A stretch of 64,000 nucleotides of DNA from Thermoanaerobacterium thermosaccharolyticum DSM 571 (GTDB taxonomy: Bacteria > Bacillota > Thermoanaerobacteria > Thermoanaerobacterales > Thermoanaerobacteraceae): assembly GCF_000145615.1 (NCBI RefSeq), contig NC_014410.1:1661501-1725500 (forward strand), read 5' to 3'. The position numbers were made by a program, and so were the translations under genes. The notes under the pieces are model-generated. The model searched no databases. It saw nothing but the letters and a program-made list of their open reading frames with translations, and had not been told where the DNA came from. Shown piece by piece: positions 1 to 7,931 of this stretch (positions are counted from its first letter, which is position 1; each line of letters begins with the position of its first letter).

Positions 1-122
1 GCGTACAAGTCAAGCGGATTTATAATGCTCTCAACGCCTTCTCTTACCATTGTCCCTGTCTCGGGATTCATTTTTACATTGCTTGTTTCAGGCACCTGTT
101 TAATTGGTACAACTATTTTCAT
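1..122 (-). CDS. etfB: Electron transfer flavoprotein beta subunit (N-terminal part)
   Basis: The window edge cuts this gene, leaving about 40 N-terminal residues. The start [13 protein letters not shown] followed by an INPLDLYA-like stretch is typical of EtfB, which binds AMP and, with EtfA, carries electrons through FAD. The ATG (120-122 read on minus) follows a GGAGAGGAG ribosome binding site. Sitting behind a lactate permease and a lactate-type regulator, it most likely belongs to an EtfAB-lactate dehydrogenase complex of the electron-confurcating type known from Acetobacterium woodii; the etfA and ldh genes would lie outside the window. The EtfB identity is seen in the residues; the lactate role is inferred from neighbours. 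Confidence 0.85.
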   Translation of the reverse strand, partial: MKIVVPIKQVPETSNVKMNPETGTMVREGVESIINPLDLY

Positions 123-156
123 GTTTACACTCCTCTCCACATTTTAAATCATGCTC

Positions 157-173
157 AACTGGTCTGACCAGTT
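157..173. promoter_or_regulatory. LldR/FadR-family operator
   Basis: AACTGGTCTGACCAGTT is a perfect 8+1+8 bp palindrome containing TGGTnnnACCA, the classic site of FadR-subfamily GntR regulators. It sits 35 bp before etfB, so etfB probably has its own lactate-controlled promoter after lctP. Confidence 0.85.
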
Positions 174-245
174 TCTTTATTTATATTTTACATCAAGTAC
201 TATATTTTTGCAAGTCTTTATTTTATTAATATTGTTAAATTTCTG

Positions 246-1838
246 TTAAAGCATATTACCTACTGCAAATATCAAAACACCTAGCAAAATGGCATATCCC
301 AAACAATACAGCAATGTCGAATTGAGAATACGCCCTTCTTTACCCACTAAACCTGTTGCAGATGCAGCAACAGCTATGCTCTGAGGTGATATCATCTTCC
401 CTGCCGATGCACCAACAGTATTTGCAGCGGCAATCCATGCAGCATTAGCATGTATCTGCAATGCCGTTTGCTTTTGCAATGCGCCAAAAAGGATATTTGA
501 AGATGTATCACTGCCTGTTATAAATGTCCCAAGTGCACCAATCAACGGTGATATGAATGGATATACTTTTCCTGTCGTGTCAGCTAAGGCTACTGCGATA
601 ACAGATATCATCCCACTATAGCCCATGACTTTTGCCATCGCAACAATTGATGAAACGACGACTATTGTAGGTAATAACTGTTTTATCGTTTTTCCAAATA
701 TCTTTAAAAGTCCCTTTATGCTGCTTCCTTGGACAAATCCGCCGATTATTGCGGATATAAACATAATAGTACCAGGTGTCGTTATCCACTGAAATGATGA
801 TGGTTTTCCATTTGGTCCAAAATATATTTGTACTTTTGTTGCTACATCTCCTAAGAATTTAAGATCGGGTATAAGATTTACTGCCATTATAAGGACAAAC
901 AAAACAATATATGGTGTCCAGGCGATAAGCTGCTTCTTACCGCTTATTCTTTTATCATGTTCATTTACTGCATTTGTCGAGGCTATTTCGCCACTTGCTT
1001 TTTCATCAGGGAAAAGCCAGATTTTTTTCACTGGTTTTATCTTAACATAGATGATAATAGACAAAAGTGATGCCAATGAACCAACAATTGCTGCAACTTC
1101 CGGTCCTACGAATACTGCAACGGCTGTTTGAAATAGTGCAAATGATATTCCACTGACTATGCAGGCACCTAAAACCTCTTTCAAATATTTAAAGGATTTC
1201 GTCATTATTATAACAAGAACTATGGGTAAAATAATTATAAACGGTATGAGCTGATATGCCGTATACGTTGTAAGCAGGCTCTCTTCAATACCTGTTACCT
1301 GTGAAAGCGTTATTATAGGTATTCCAATACCGCCAAAGGCAACGGGTACAGTATTTGCAATAAGACATATGACCGCAGCAAATAACGGATCAAAACCAAT
1401 ACCTGCCAATAAACTTGCTGGTATTGCAACAGCTGTACCAAAACCTGCTGCAGCCTCTAAAAAACCACCAAAGGAAAATGCGAGAATTAATGCCTGTATC
1501 CTTCTATCAGGAGATATTTTAGCCAATGTTTCATTGATGATATTCATACACCCTGTCTCAACTGTTACATTGTAAGTGTATATTGCTGCAATAATTACCC
1601 ACACAATCGGCCATAAGCCCGTTGCAACACCTTCTAAAACCGATTGTGAAGCAAATTTTACAGGCATACCCCATGTAGTTATACTCAGCAAAATCGCCAA
1701 TGCCAATGATATTAGTGCCGCAATATACGCCTTCATTTTAAACCAACCGAGGCTTATTAAAAGCCACAAAAGCGGTATAAATGCAACAATTGCTGAAAGC
1801 AGAACATTTGAAAACGGTCCTTGAATTCCTCCAGACAT
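246..1838 (-). CDS. lctP: L-lactate permease
   Basis: This 530-residue polytopic membrane protein matches the LctP/LldP family, which imports lactate by proton symport. Hydrophobic helices run through the whole length; a Gly/Ala-rich core (FGGFLEAAAGFGTAVAIPA) and a late GSDTSSNILFG motif are typical of the family. A charged hydrophilic loop near residues 270-305 separates the two halves. The length is normal and there are no lesions. It lies between its likely regulator gene (lldR, upstream) and etfB (downstream), all on minus, so it supplies lactate to an Etf-linked dehydrogenase. A weak LldR-like site lies about 110 bp before its start. Confidence 0.93.
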   Translation of the reverse strand: MSGGIQGPFSNVLLSAIVAFIPLLWLLISLGWFKMKAYIAALISLALAILLSITTWGMPVKFASQSVLEGVATGLWPIVWVIIAAIYTYNVTVETGCMNIINETLAKISPDRRIQALILAFSFGGFLEAAAGFGTAVAIPASLLAGIGFDPLFAAVICLIANTVPVAFGGIGIPIITLSQVTGIEESLLTTYTAYQLIPFIIILPIVLVIIMTKSFKYLKEVLGACIVSGISFALFQTAVAVFVGPEVAAIVGSLASLLSIIIYVKIKPVKKIWLFPDEKASGEIASTNAVNEHDKRISGKKQLIAWTPYIVLFVLIMAVNLIPDLKFLGDVATKVQIYFGPNGKPSSFQWITTPGTIMFISAIIGGFVQGSSIKGLLKIFGKTIKQLLPTIVVVSSIVAMAKVMGYSGMISVIAVALADTTGKVYPFISPLIGALGTFITGSDTSSNILFGALQKQTALQIHANAAWIAAANTVGASAGKMISPQSIAVAASATGLVGKEGRILNSTLLYCLGYAILLGVLIFAVGNML

Positions 1839-1950
1839 AACATCCCTCCATTCAATTGTTTGAGAAAAGATTATGGTATGTCATCGTTTACTTAAAGCAT
1901 ATCCTCACATTTCTTTTTCTATCAACCTCCCTTATCATCTGATTGTATGA

Positions 1951-1961
1951 TGGCCTTACCA
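1951..1961. promoter_or_regulatory. Possible second LldR site
   Basis: On minus this reads TGGTAAGGCCA, one mismatch from TGGTnnnACCA. It lies in the 196-bp gap between lldR and lctP, where an lctP promoter would be expected. It is weaker than the 157-173 site and is proposed by position and sequence only. Confidence 0.4.
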
Positions 1962-2034
1962 ATATAGTTATTTAATAAAGAAAGCTTTCGCTTTCTAAAA
2001 TTTTATTCAGTACTCAATAATTAATTATTAACAA

Positions 2035-2742
2035 TCATTTCTCAAGTTTTAGCTTTCTAAGTTCTTCCTGCACAAAATTTATGTGCTCTATAACATATTC
2101 TCTTGCATCATCTGCTTTGCCATTTTCTATACTTTCTAATATATTTTTATGCTGTTGATAAAGAAGTTCTAAATTTTTAGGATTACTCATAAGTCTCTTT
2201 CGTGAATTTACTATATAATTATCTACTCCAATTGATAATGCTTCGACTATATCATAAAGTAGTTTGTTCTTGGTAGCCCTACATAATGCCCTATGAAAAT
2301 TTTCATCTGCATATGTATTTTGATCTTCATCAAAATCTTTTCCCATCATTTCAAAATACTTTTTCATTTCTGATATTGATTCTTCATCATGCTTTTGTGC
2401 TGCAATATATGCGCTTTCGCTTTCAAGTATTTTTCTTAGCTCGATAAATTCTGTCTCATCATTTTCAAGCGCTAAAGCTAACGACATAGTCTCAATAATA
2501 GCATTTGATACATTATTTACAATATATGTACCTCCACCTGGTTTTGTTTCCAAAATTCCTAGTATTTCAAGTGCCGATAGTGCCTCTCTTATTGATGCTC
2601 TACTAACATTTAATATATCTGATAAATCTCTTTCGGATGGTAATTTGCTCCCTTTTGATAGATTGCCATTGTATATATTGACTTTTATCTGTTCTATAAT
2701 ATTTTCAAAAACTCTTTCCGATTTAACTGGCTTGAAATCCAT
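2035..2742 (-). CDS. lldR: FadR-subfamily GntR regulator of lactate genes
   Basis: A 235-residue repressor. Residues 1-70 form a GntR winged helix (GSKLPSERDLSDILNVSRASIREALSALEILGI). The C-terminal half is an all-helical FCD sensor domain, with ligand-binding His candidates in ENFHRALC and near the C-terminus (QQHKNI, EHINF). FCD proteins of this kind bind lactate or similar small acids, often through a metal. The gene lies directly upstream of lctP in the same direction, and a perfect FadR-type operator is present before etfB. The family is secure; lactate as effector is inferred from the neighbours. Confidence 0.85.
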   Translation of the reverse strand: MDFKPVKSERVFENIIEQIKVNIYNGNLSKGSKLPSERDLSDILNVSRASIREALSALEILGILETKPGGGTYIVNNVSNAIIETMSLALALENDETEFIELRKILESESAYIAAQKHDEESISEMKKYFEMMGKDFDEDQNTYADENFHRALCRATKNKLLYDIVEALSIGVDNYIVNSRKRLMSNPKNLELLYQQHKNILESIENGKADDAREYVIEHINFVQEELRKLKLEK

Positions 2743-3140
2743 TTTTATTCTCCTTTACTTTTATAATATCATGTGAATATGACTTTTACAATATTAGTTA
2801 TATTTTTAACAAAACTTTCTAATTAATTAAAATTATTTATTTGCCTTTTTCTCTTACGTCGGACTGTAATATGAGCAAAGTTAAAATTTTATAATTTAAT
2901 GGCATAACATAGATTTTGCTAAAAAAATAATTCATATAGAAAACAATATGCAAAAAGTTGATAAAAGTTGATAATGAACTTCTATTATTACCAGAAAAAA
3001 GAATTAAATTAAAGTCCTATAAAAATTCAAATCATCTCGTAAAATTTTGAGATTTATCAAAAGAAACAGTTTGTATTAAAGGATGAATTTAAAGATAAAT
3101 ATATAGATAATGTTTTTATTTAGCTATTTTTTATAAAAAC
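2743..3140. other. AT-rich gap without a recognisable gene
   Basis: About 400 bases with no convincing ORF. It should contain the lldR promoter; I see no strong palindrome or RNA fold in it. Confidence 0.5.
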
Positions 3141-3165
3141 AAAAAAACCGCAACTGCTTGCGGCA
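3141..3165 (-). terminator. Rho-independent terminator
   Basis: Read on minus, CCGCAA-GCA-TTGCGG-type complementary arms around a short loop are followed by a run of seven T. It directly follows the tRNA 3' end at 3179-3220, the place where a tRNA terminator belongs. Confidence 0.75.
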
Positions 3166-3178
3166 ACTTACTTTTAAA

Positions 3179-3220
3179 TGGTCTGAGTGACTGGATTTGA
3201 ACCAGCGACCCCCAGAACCC
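3179..3220 (-). other. 3' fragment of a tRNA gene, probable integration site remnant
   Basis: On minus the sequence holds a complete T-arm (CTGGTTCAAATCCAG), an acceptor 3' strand and a genomic CCA end, followed by a terminator. The 5' half (D-arm and a matching acceptor strand) is missing: the bases upstream are AT-rich and unrelated. A tRNA 3' end without its 5' half is the usual mark of an att site left by a tRNA-targeting integrase, and a phage-type repressor gene follows at 3460. I cannot assign the amino acid. Confidence 0.6.
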
Positions 3221-3459
3221 CATTCTGAGTATATATTTTTTAAGTAATTTTAATTGGTTTTATTAAGCTTTAAAAATGCCTAAAATTAGGCTTTTTTTAT
3301 TTTTAAAACTGGAAATTGTTAGACTTATTTCATGTCTAATTTTAAGTAGTTTTATTTATTTCGTTAGCAAAATGTTAGCAAAGTTCGTTAGCAGATTCAT
3401 GTGAAGAAAACATTAGGAAATGTCCAATAAGCTATAAAAAATAAAATTTAGGAATTATA

Positions 3460-4266
3460 TCACCTGCTGTCCCGATACGGTCTTGGTTCTTTTAGTATAC
3501 CTGTTACAATACCAACAATCCGAAAATCATTAGTAAACGGTATTGGCTTATAATCTGGATTAGCAGGCATTAGAAAATATTGATTATCCTTCTGGATAAA
3601 ATACTTTATTGTTACTTCACCATTCTCAGAAACGGCTATGATTATATCTCCATAATCCGCTGTTGTATTTATAGTCGCAAACACAATATCACCATCATCT
3701 ATACCTGCATTAATCATGCTATCTCCAGTTACATTTACTGCAAAGTCAGCAGGTATTTCTGACGGTACTACATACCAGTCACATATATCATCAGTGCCTA
3801 CTTCATTTGGATACCCTGCAGGTATCTTGTTTGCATAGACAGGTACATAAGTGACTGGTTTACTTGACTGTAATAAACTATGCAGAGCTTCCTTTGCTTT
3901 GTCAACTTCGTTAGACGCTTCTTTAAGCTGATTGATGTACTCTTGTACCTTGTTTAAAGGTGCTTCAGCGATACTCTCTTTAAGAGCATTTAGCTGATTT
4001 ACAGCAGATGTATACTGCTCTAAAGCTATATTGATGATGTCATCATCAGTTCCAGCAAACACTTTCTGGTCGACATGAAAGAATTCCGCAAGTCTTTTAA
4101 TGACTTGTTTATTTGGTTTTCTTTCTCCAGATAAATATTTTGCAACAGCCCCATCTGTAACGTTCACTGCTTCGGCTATCTGGTGAATTGTAACGTTATT
4201 GCGCTCTTTAAGTTGCCTCAACACTGCGCCAATATTAGCTGCAACTTTGTCATGCAATTTGTCCAT
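3460..4266 (-). CDS. Phage-type CI/LexA-like repressor (XRE HTH + S24 peptidase)
   Basis: A 268-residue protein. An XRE helix-turn-helix lies at about residues 12-65 (IHQIAEAVNVTDGAVAKYLSG), then a charged helical linker, then an S24 peptidase domain. The domain has the self-cleavage pair Ala-Gly (KIPAGYPNE), the Ser nucleophile in VTGDSMI and a candidate Lys in EVTIKYF. Such repressors hold prophages or mobile elements silent and cleave themselves when RecA is activated. No integrase, replication or structural genes are near, so it seems to be the survivor of a lost element whose att site is at 3179-3220. The domain order and catalytic residues are seen; the prophage origin is inferred. Confidence 0.85.
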   Translation of the reverse strand: MDKLHDKVAANIGAVLRQLKERNNVTIHQIAEAVNVTDGAVAKYLSGERKPNKQVIKRLAEFFHVDQKVFAGTDDDIINIALEQYTSAVNQLNALKESIAEAPLNKVQEYINQLKEASNEVDKAKEALHSLLQSSKPVTYVPVYANKIPAGYPNEVGTDDICDWYVVPSEIPADFAVNVTGDSMINAGIDDGDIVFATINTTADYGDIIIAVSENGEVTIKYFIQKDNQYFLMPANPDYKPIPFTNDFRIVGIVTGILKEPRPYRDSR

Positions 4267-4293
4267 AATATCCCTCTCCTTTCAATAAATTTT

Positions 4294-4313
4294 ATTATGC
4301 CTATTGACATAAT
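4294..4313. promoter_or_regulatory. Likely operator of the S24 repressor
   Basis: ATTATGCCTATTGACATAAT has 6-bp inverted arms (ATTATG/CATAAT) and lies 28 bp before the repressor start, overlapping a TTGACA-like element. The position suits autoregulation; binding is inferred. Confidence 0.5.
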
Positions 4314-4764
4314 AGAGAATATAGATTAGACTATGTACTTATATTTGACAGTTGGAGAAAAGAAAAAAGCTTGAGAAGCATTGAAAATACTATGTTTTTG
4401 CAACTTACTGATACCTATAAAAAGTGAGTAATATTTTTGGTTGATACTATTTTATATATTGGCAATTTTACTCTGAAATTTGAGATATCAAAAAAAATTA
4501 TCTACATTACTCATTTTAAAGTAAAATGAAATTTAACACGAAAATAAACTAATTGCAAGACTTTAGGAACTATTTAGAATTCTACAACTGTCAAAGTCCA
4601 GACATTATTATTTATACTATACATATATAACAAAATATAATAAACAATATAACATATACATTATTTGTGTTGGATTATTATATATTTATATATTATTGCT
4701 TTTATTATTACTACTATTATGTACAAAAAGATTAATTTTGGTCTTATATTTTTTTGTTCTTTTA
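4314..4764. other. Gap with an 11-bp inverted repeat
   Basis: This AT-rich 450-bp stretch has no supported gene. TTTGACAGTTG at 4344-4354 is repeated in inverted form (CAACTGTCAAA) at 4585-4595. The pair could be ends of a small non-coding element or distant operator half-sites; I cannot tell which. Confidence 0.35.
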
Positions 4765-6205
4765 TCATTTTACTGGTCGATATCCAGCTGCTTGAGCTTC
4801 AGCTTCCGTCTTAAACCATGCTTCTGCTTTAGTTCTGTCATACCAGGGATCTCCAGGCAGGTGGTATATCTTCTCTCCTTTGCTGTTTATATTTCCTTTT
4901 ATAAGTCCATGTCCATTTGCATCAACATACACTTTCCCACTGTTTACTGAAACAGATGTGCTTGAAGAATTATATGTATTGCCACTTGTTTTTCCTGAAC
5001 TTCCATAATTATAATCTCCAGGTTTTATATTAAAACTTATATTGCTTCCATCACTTGTAGCAACAATTGTACCACATTCATCTGTTCTATACACAATGAT
5101 ACCTGCATTTTTTAGTTTATCCATTGTTTCTTTGTGTGGGTGACCATAGTCGTTATTTTTACCACATGATATCACCGCATACTTTGGATTAACCGCTTGC
5201 AGGAATGGCAAAGTTGTTGCTGATGAGCTGCCGTGATGTCCTACTTTTATTACATTTGCTTTTAAGTTGTATCCTTTATTGAGTATTTCTTCTTCAGATT
5301 GTGCACTTGCGTCACCTGTAAATAAGAAAGATGTATTTTCGTATGTAAGTTTAATTACTGCGCTATAATTATTTAAGTCATCATATTTTGTACCATTGGG
5401 TGCCAGCATTTTTACTTTAACGTCAGAACCAAGATCAAGAGTTATTCCTGCCTTTGTAGTGATAATTGAGAGACCTTTTGATTTAGCAGCTGTTAAAACA
5501 TCTTCAAAAGTTCTTGTTGTAGTAGTTGCTTTCGGCATATAGAATTTGCCTATGTCAAAATATTACATTATCCATACCGCCTATATGATCCTCATGAGGA
5601 TGTGCTCCAACAAGAACATCTATTTTATTTATTCCAAGATTTTTTAAATACGATACAACTGTGCTTCCCGCTTCGTTTGTTCCCGCATCTATGAGTAAAG
5701 TTTTACCTGAAGGTGTTTGTATGAACTCGCTGTTACCTTGACCTACATTTATAAAATGTACTTTTAAAGTACCTAATATGGATGCATTATTTTGCTTGTC
5801 TGACTCAACATTGTTAACTTTGGCATTACTAGCTGTGGTATTTTGAGAATTAGTTGAAACTTCTTTATTATTATTTTCTTCTGATTTATTAACCTGTGTC
5901 GTTGTTGCAGTTTAATTGTATTGCTTGATGGTGTTTGTTTGTGGAGTATTTGCAAAGCCTATCACCATTATTACTAAGGACATTGCAAGTGGTAATAGAA
6001 CTTTAAATAACGGTTTTGTACTTTTCTTATGCATTATAAGGTCTATTATTGAGAATATAAAGAACGGACCTGCATGAAAAACTAACCCGACACTCAAGCT
6101 TGAGAAAAGCATCAATAGTGCAATTACGTAATAGATAGAAGCTATAATCTTTTTCCACTTAACATTAGATCTGAAACCCGGTATATACTGAAATAATTTT
6201 TCCAT
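4765..6205 (-). pseudogene. Broken membrane-anchored MBL-fold protein with C-terminal sunset-like domain
   Basis: Joined conceptually, the gene would encode about 480 residues. Two or three membrane helices lie in the first 95 residues, then a Ser/Asn/Thr-rich linker. A ComEC/Rec2-like metallo-beta-lactamase domain follows (HPHEDHIGG metal site, FTGDAS, VGHHGSS). The C-terminus (GHGLIKGNINSKGEKIYHLP) is a small domain often appended to surface nucleases. Two lesions break it: an in-frame TAA at 5912-5914, after which the same frame goes on coding, and a one-base gain in a T run near 5557, just after the HEDHIGG motif. The usual GQGDS motif reads GQGNS. The last 257 residues remain open from 5538. 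It is probably inactive. Confidence 0.75.
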
Positions 6206-6263
6206 TTTATAGCCTCTACTACCACATTTTACATAACTATATTATAGCATATTAATTGGTCTT

Positions 6264-6475
6264 ATTACGTCCTTTAATAAAAAATACCTGTTTTTAACAG
6301 GCATATTAATATTCTGATATGTACATTTTCCCGCACCTTTTAAGATGAATACACAGTGTGAACGCTGTCTTATCTTAAAATAATCTTTTGTAACAGGTTC
6401 CACACAAGCGCTATAAGTACATTTTCACCGCATCTACAAGACTTTAGAGGCTTTATATAGTAGTGTACTGTTTAT
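6264..6475 (-). repeat. Dispersed repeat copy A: dead zinc-ribbon ORF plus terminator
   Basis: On minus this copy carries a degraded small ORF with SCRCGENVLIAL near 6427-6444, and further on RCGKMYISEY before a stop. A hairpin CCTGTT-AAA-AACAGG with a T-rich tail ends it near 6275-6302. A second copy lies at 29940-30155. The reading frame is broken by stops and shifts, and the first Cys of the second pair is lost. The Cys spacing is that of a small zinc ribbon, perhaps Lar-like, but no family is certain. Confidence 0.55.
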
Positions 6476-6513
6476 AAATTTTAATTGCATACTTTATAAA
6501 ACATCGTACTGTG

Positions 6514-6531
6514 TTAAACTTTTCGTGTCCA
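6514..6531. repeat. Solo fragment of an IS3 end
   Basis: TTAAACTTTTCGTGTCCA is identical to the right end of the IS3 element at 20751-20768. No transposase sequence is attached, so it is either debris of a lost copy or a shared insertion scar. Confidence 0.6.
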
Positions 6532-6574
6532 TACCAATAACTAACCCCAATAAATGTTTTACATAACACTCATG

Positions 6575-7378
6575 CTATATTATTTTATACTCTTTCAATA
6601 TATAAAATATTGCATCTTCATTATTGGTATGCTTAGATACTAATTTGTACTCTTTCAAAAGCTTTGGATCAGAATTCTTTACAGCAACACCAATTTTAGA
6701 CCACTTAAGCATTTCTAAATCATTAATACCATTTCCTATTGAAATTACTTCATCGCTATTTATATTAAGTTTTTTACATAGGAATTCTAAAGAATTTCTT
6801 TTACTATTACCATAGGGCACTAACTCTAAACTACCAGGTTCGGAGGATGTATTAGTAACAGAATATTTAAATTTACTTTTTACTATTTCACTTATTTTAT
6901 TTATTTTTTCTGAAGTATCAATAAATACTATCATGTTTGGATCTTCATTTATAAAATCTGATAATTTACCTACACACTTATAAGTTATCCTATTATTTTT
7001 TGAAAAATTCCTTGCTTCTTCGTTATCATCTTGAATATATAATATGTCATTAATGTATACCTTCGTATAAACATTAATTTTTTCAGCTTTTATTAATATA
7101 TCTTTTGCAATATCTTTATCTATTTTTGAACAATATAAAACATTGTTAGAATTAGATTTTTGAATAAAAGCCCCGTTATAACAAATAATATACACATCCA
7201 AATTATGAATTTTTGCATAATAATTTGCTGCTTTAAAAGTTCTACCTGTTGCAAAAATTATTTTAATATTTTTATCTAGAAGTTTTTTTAATGCATATAA
7301 ATTTTTTGCTGATATTTCAAGATTGCTATTTAACAATGTTCCATCCATATCAACAGATAGTAACTTTATTAAGGCCAT
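6575..7378 (-). CDS. Cof-type HAD-IIB phosphatase
   Basis: A 267-residue cytosolic hydrolase with all four HAD motifs: the nucleophile Asp in LSVDMDGTLLNS (residues 8-18), Thr in IIFATGRTF, a Lys in YGNSKRNSLEFL, and the metal-binding Asp in ISIGNGINDLEML. The Cof/YkrA subfamily acts on sugar phosphates and related compounds; the exact substrate cannot be read from sequence. Length is normal. It has no operon partner: a broken gene lies downstream and an IS4 element upstream. Confidence 0.88.
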   Translation of the reverse strand: MALIKLLSVDMDGTLLNSNLEISAKNLYALKKLLDKNIKIIFATGRTFKAANYYAKIHNLDVYIICYNGAFIQKSNSNNVLYCSKIDKDIAKDILIKAEKINVYTKVYINDILYIQDDNEEARNFSKNNRITYKCVGKLSDFINEDPNMIVFIDTSEKINKISEIVKSKFKYSVTNTSSEPGSLELVPYGNSKRNSLEFLCKKLNINSDEVISIGNGINDLEMLKWSKIGVAVKNSDPKLLKEYKLVSKHTNNEDAIFYILKEYKII

Positions 7379-7931
7379 CTGTGCACCTCACAATTAAAAT
7401 TATTTTGGATCCGACCTTATCCTAAAAACCTCTATTTAAGCTATTTTAAAGGAATGTTTTTTTATATCATTCTATTTTTAATCGATATATAAAGCTTAAT
7501 GTCTTTTTTTGCCTATATCATAATTTGCAATCTCTTCTCTTGATAAAACCAATAATTGATTTGATTAGATGTTTAAATTTTATTGTTTACTAATGATACA
7601 GTGTCAAAAAAAGTCCATAATTTTATTAGAGATTAGCTCACAAGTTTTGTTTTATTCTTTAAATAAGAGAGTCCTTAAAAATTAAAATTTAACTGATGAT
7701 GATTATTTATTTTGCGATGAAAGTTTTCAAATCACAAAATGTAGCAAAAATATTTAGATAGTTTATTTAGCAAAAAAATCGTTGTAGTCACTATAAATAT
7801 AAGATAATTCTTTATGCCCATGTTACTATCTTAAACACTTTAATAATAAAAAGTAGCTAAAATAAATATGCTATTACCTACTGATTATAGGCCCTCAATT
7901 AATAGGGCCTATATTTTGAAGTAATAAATAA
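7379..7931. other. AT-rich gap before IS4
   Basis: About 550 bases upstream of the HAD gene and before the IS4 left end. It presumably contains the HAD promoter; no ORF, repeat or RNA fold stands out. Confidence 0.5.

Noticed and set aside
3179-3220. A functional tRNA gene
   Set aside because: Only the T-arm and 3' acceptor strand are present; no D-arm, anticodon arm or matching 5' acceptor strand is found upstream.
4696-4950. An 84-residue Leu/Phe-rich plus-strand membrane protein
   Set aside because: It mostly overlaps the antisense of the MBL-domain gene end and starts in AT-rich DNA without a ribosome site.
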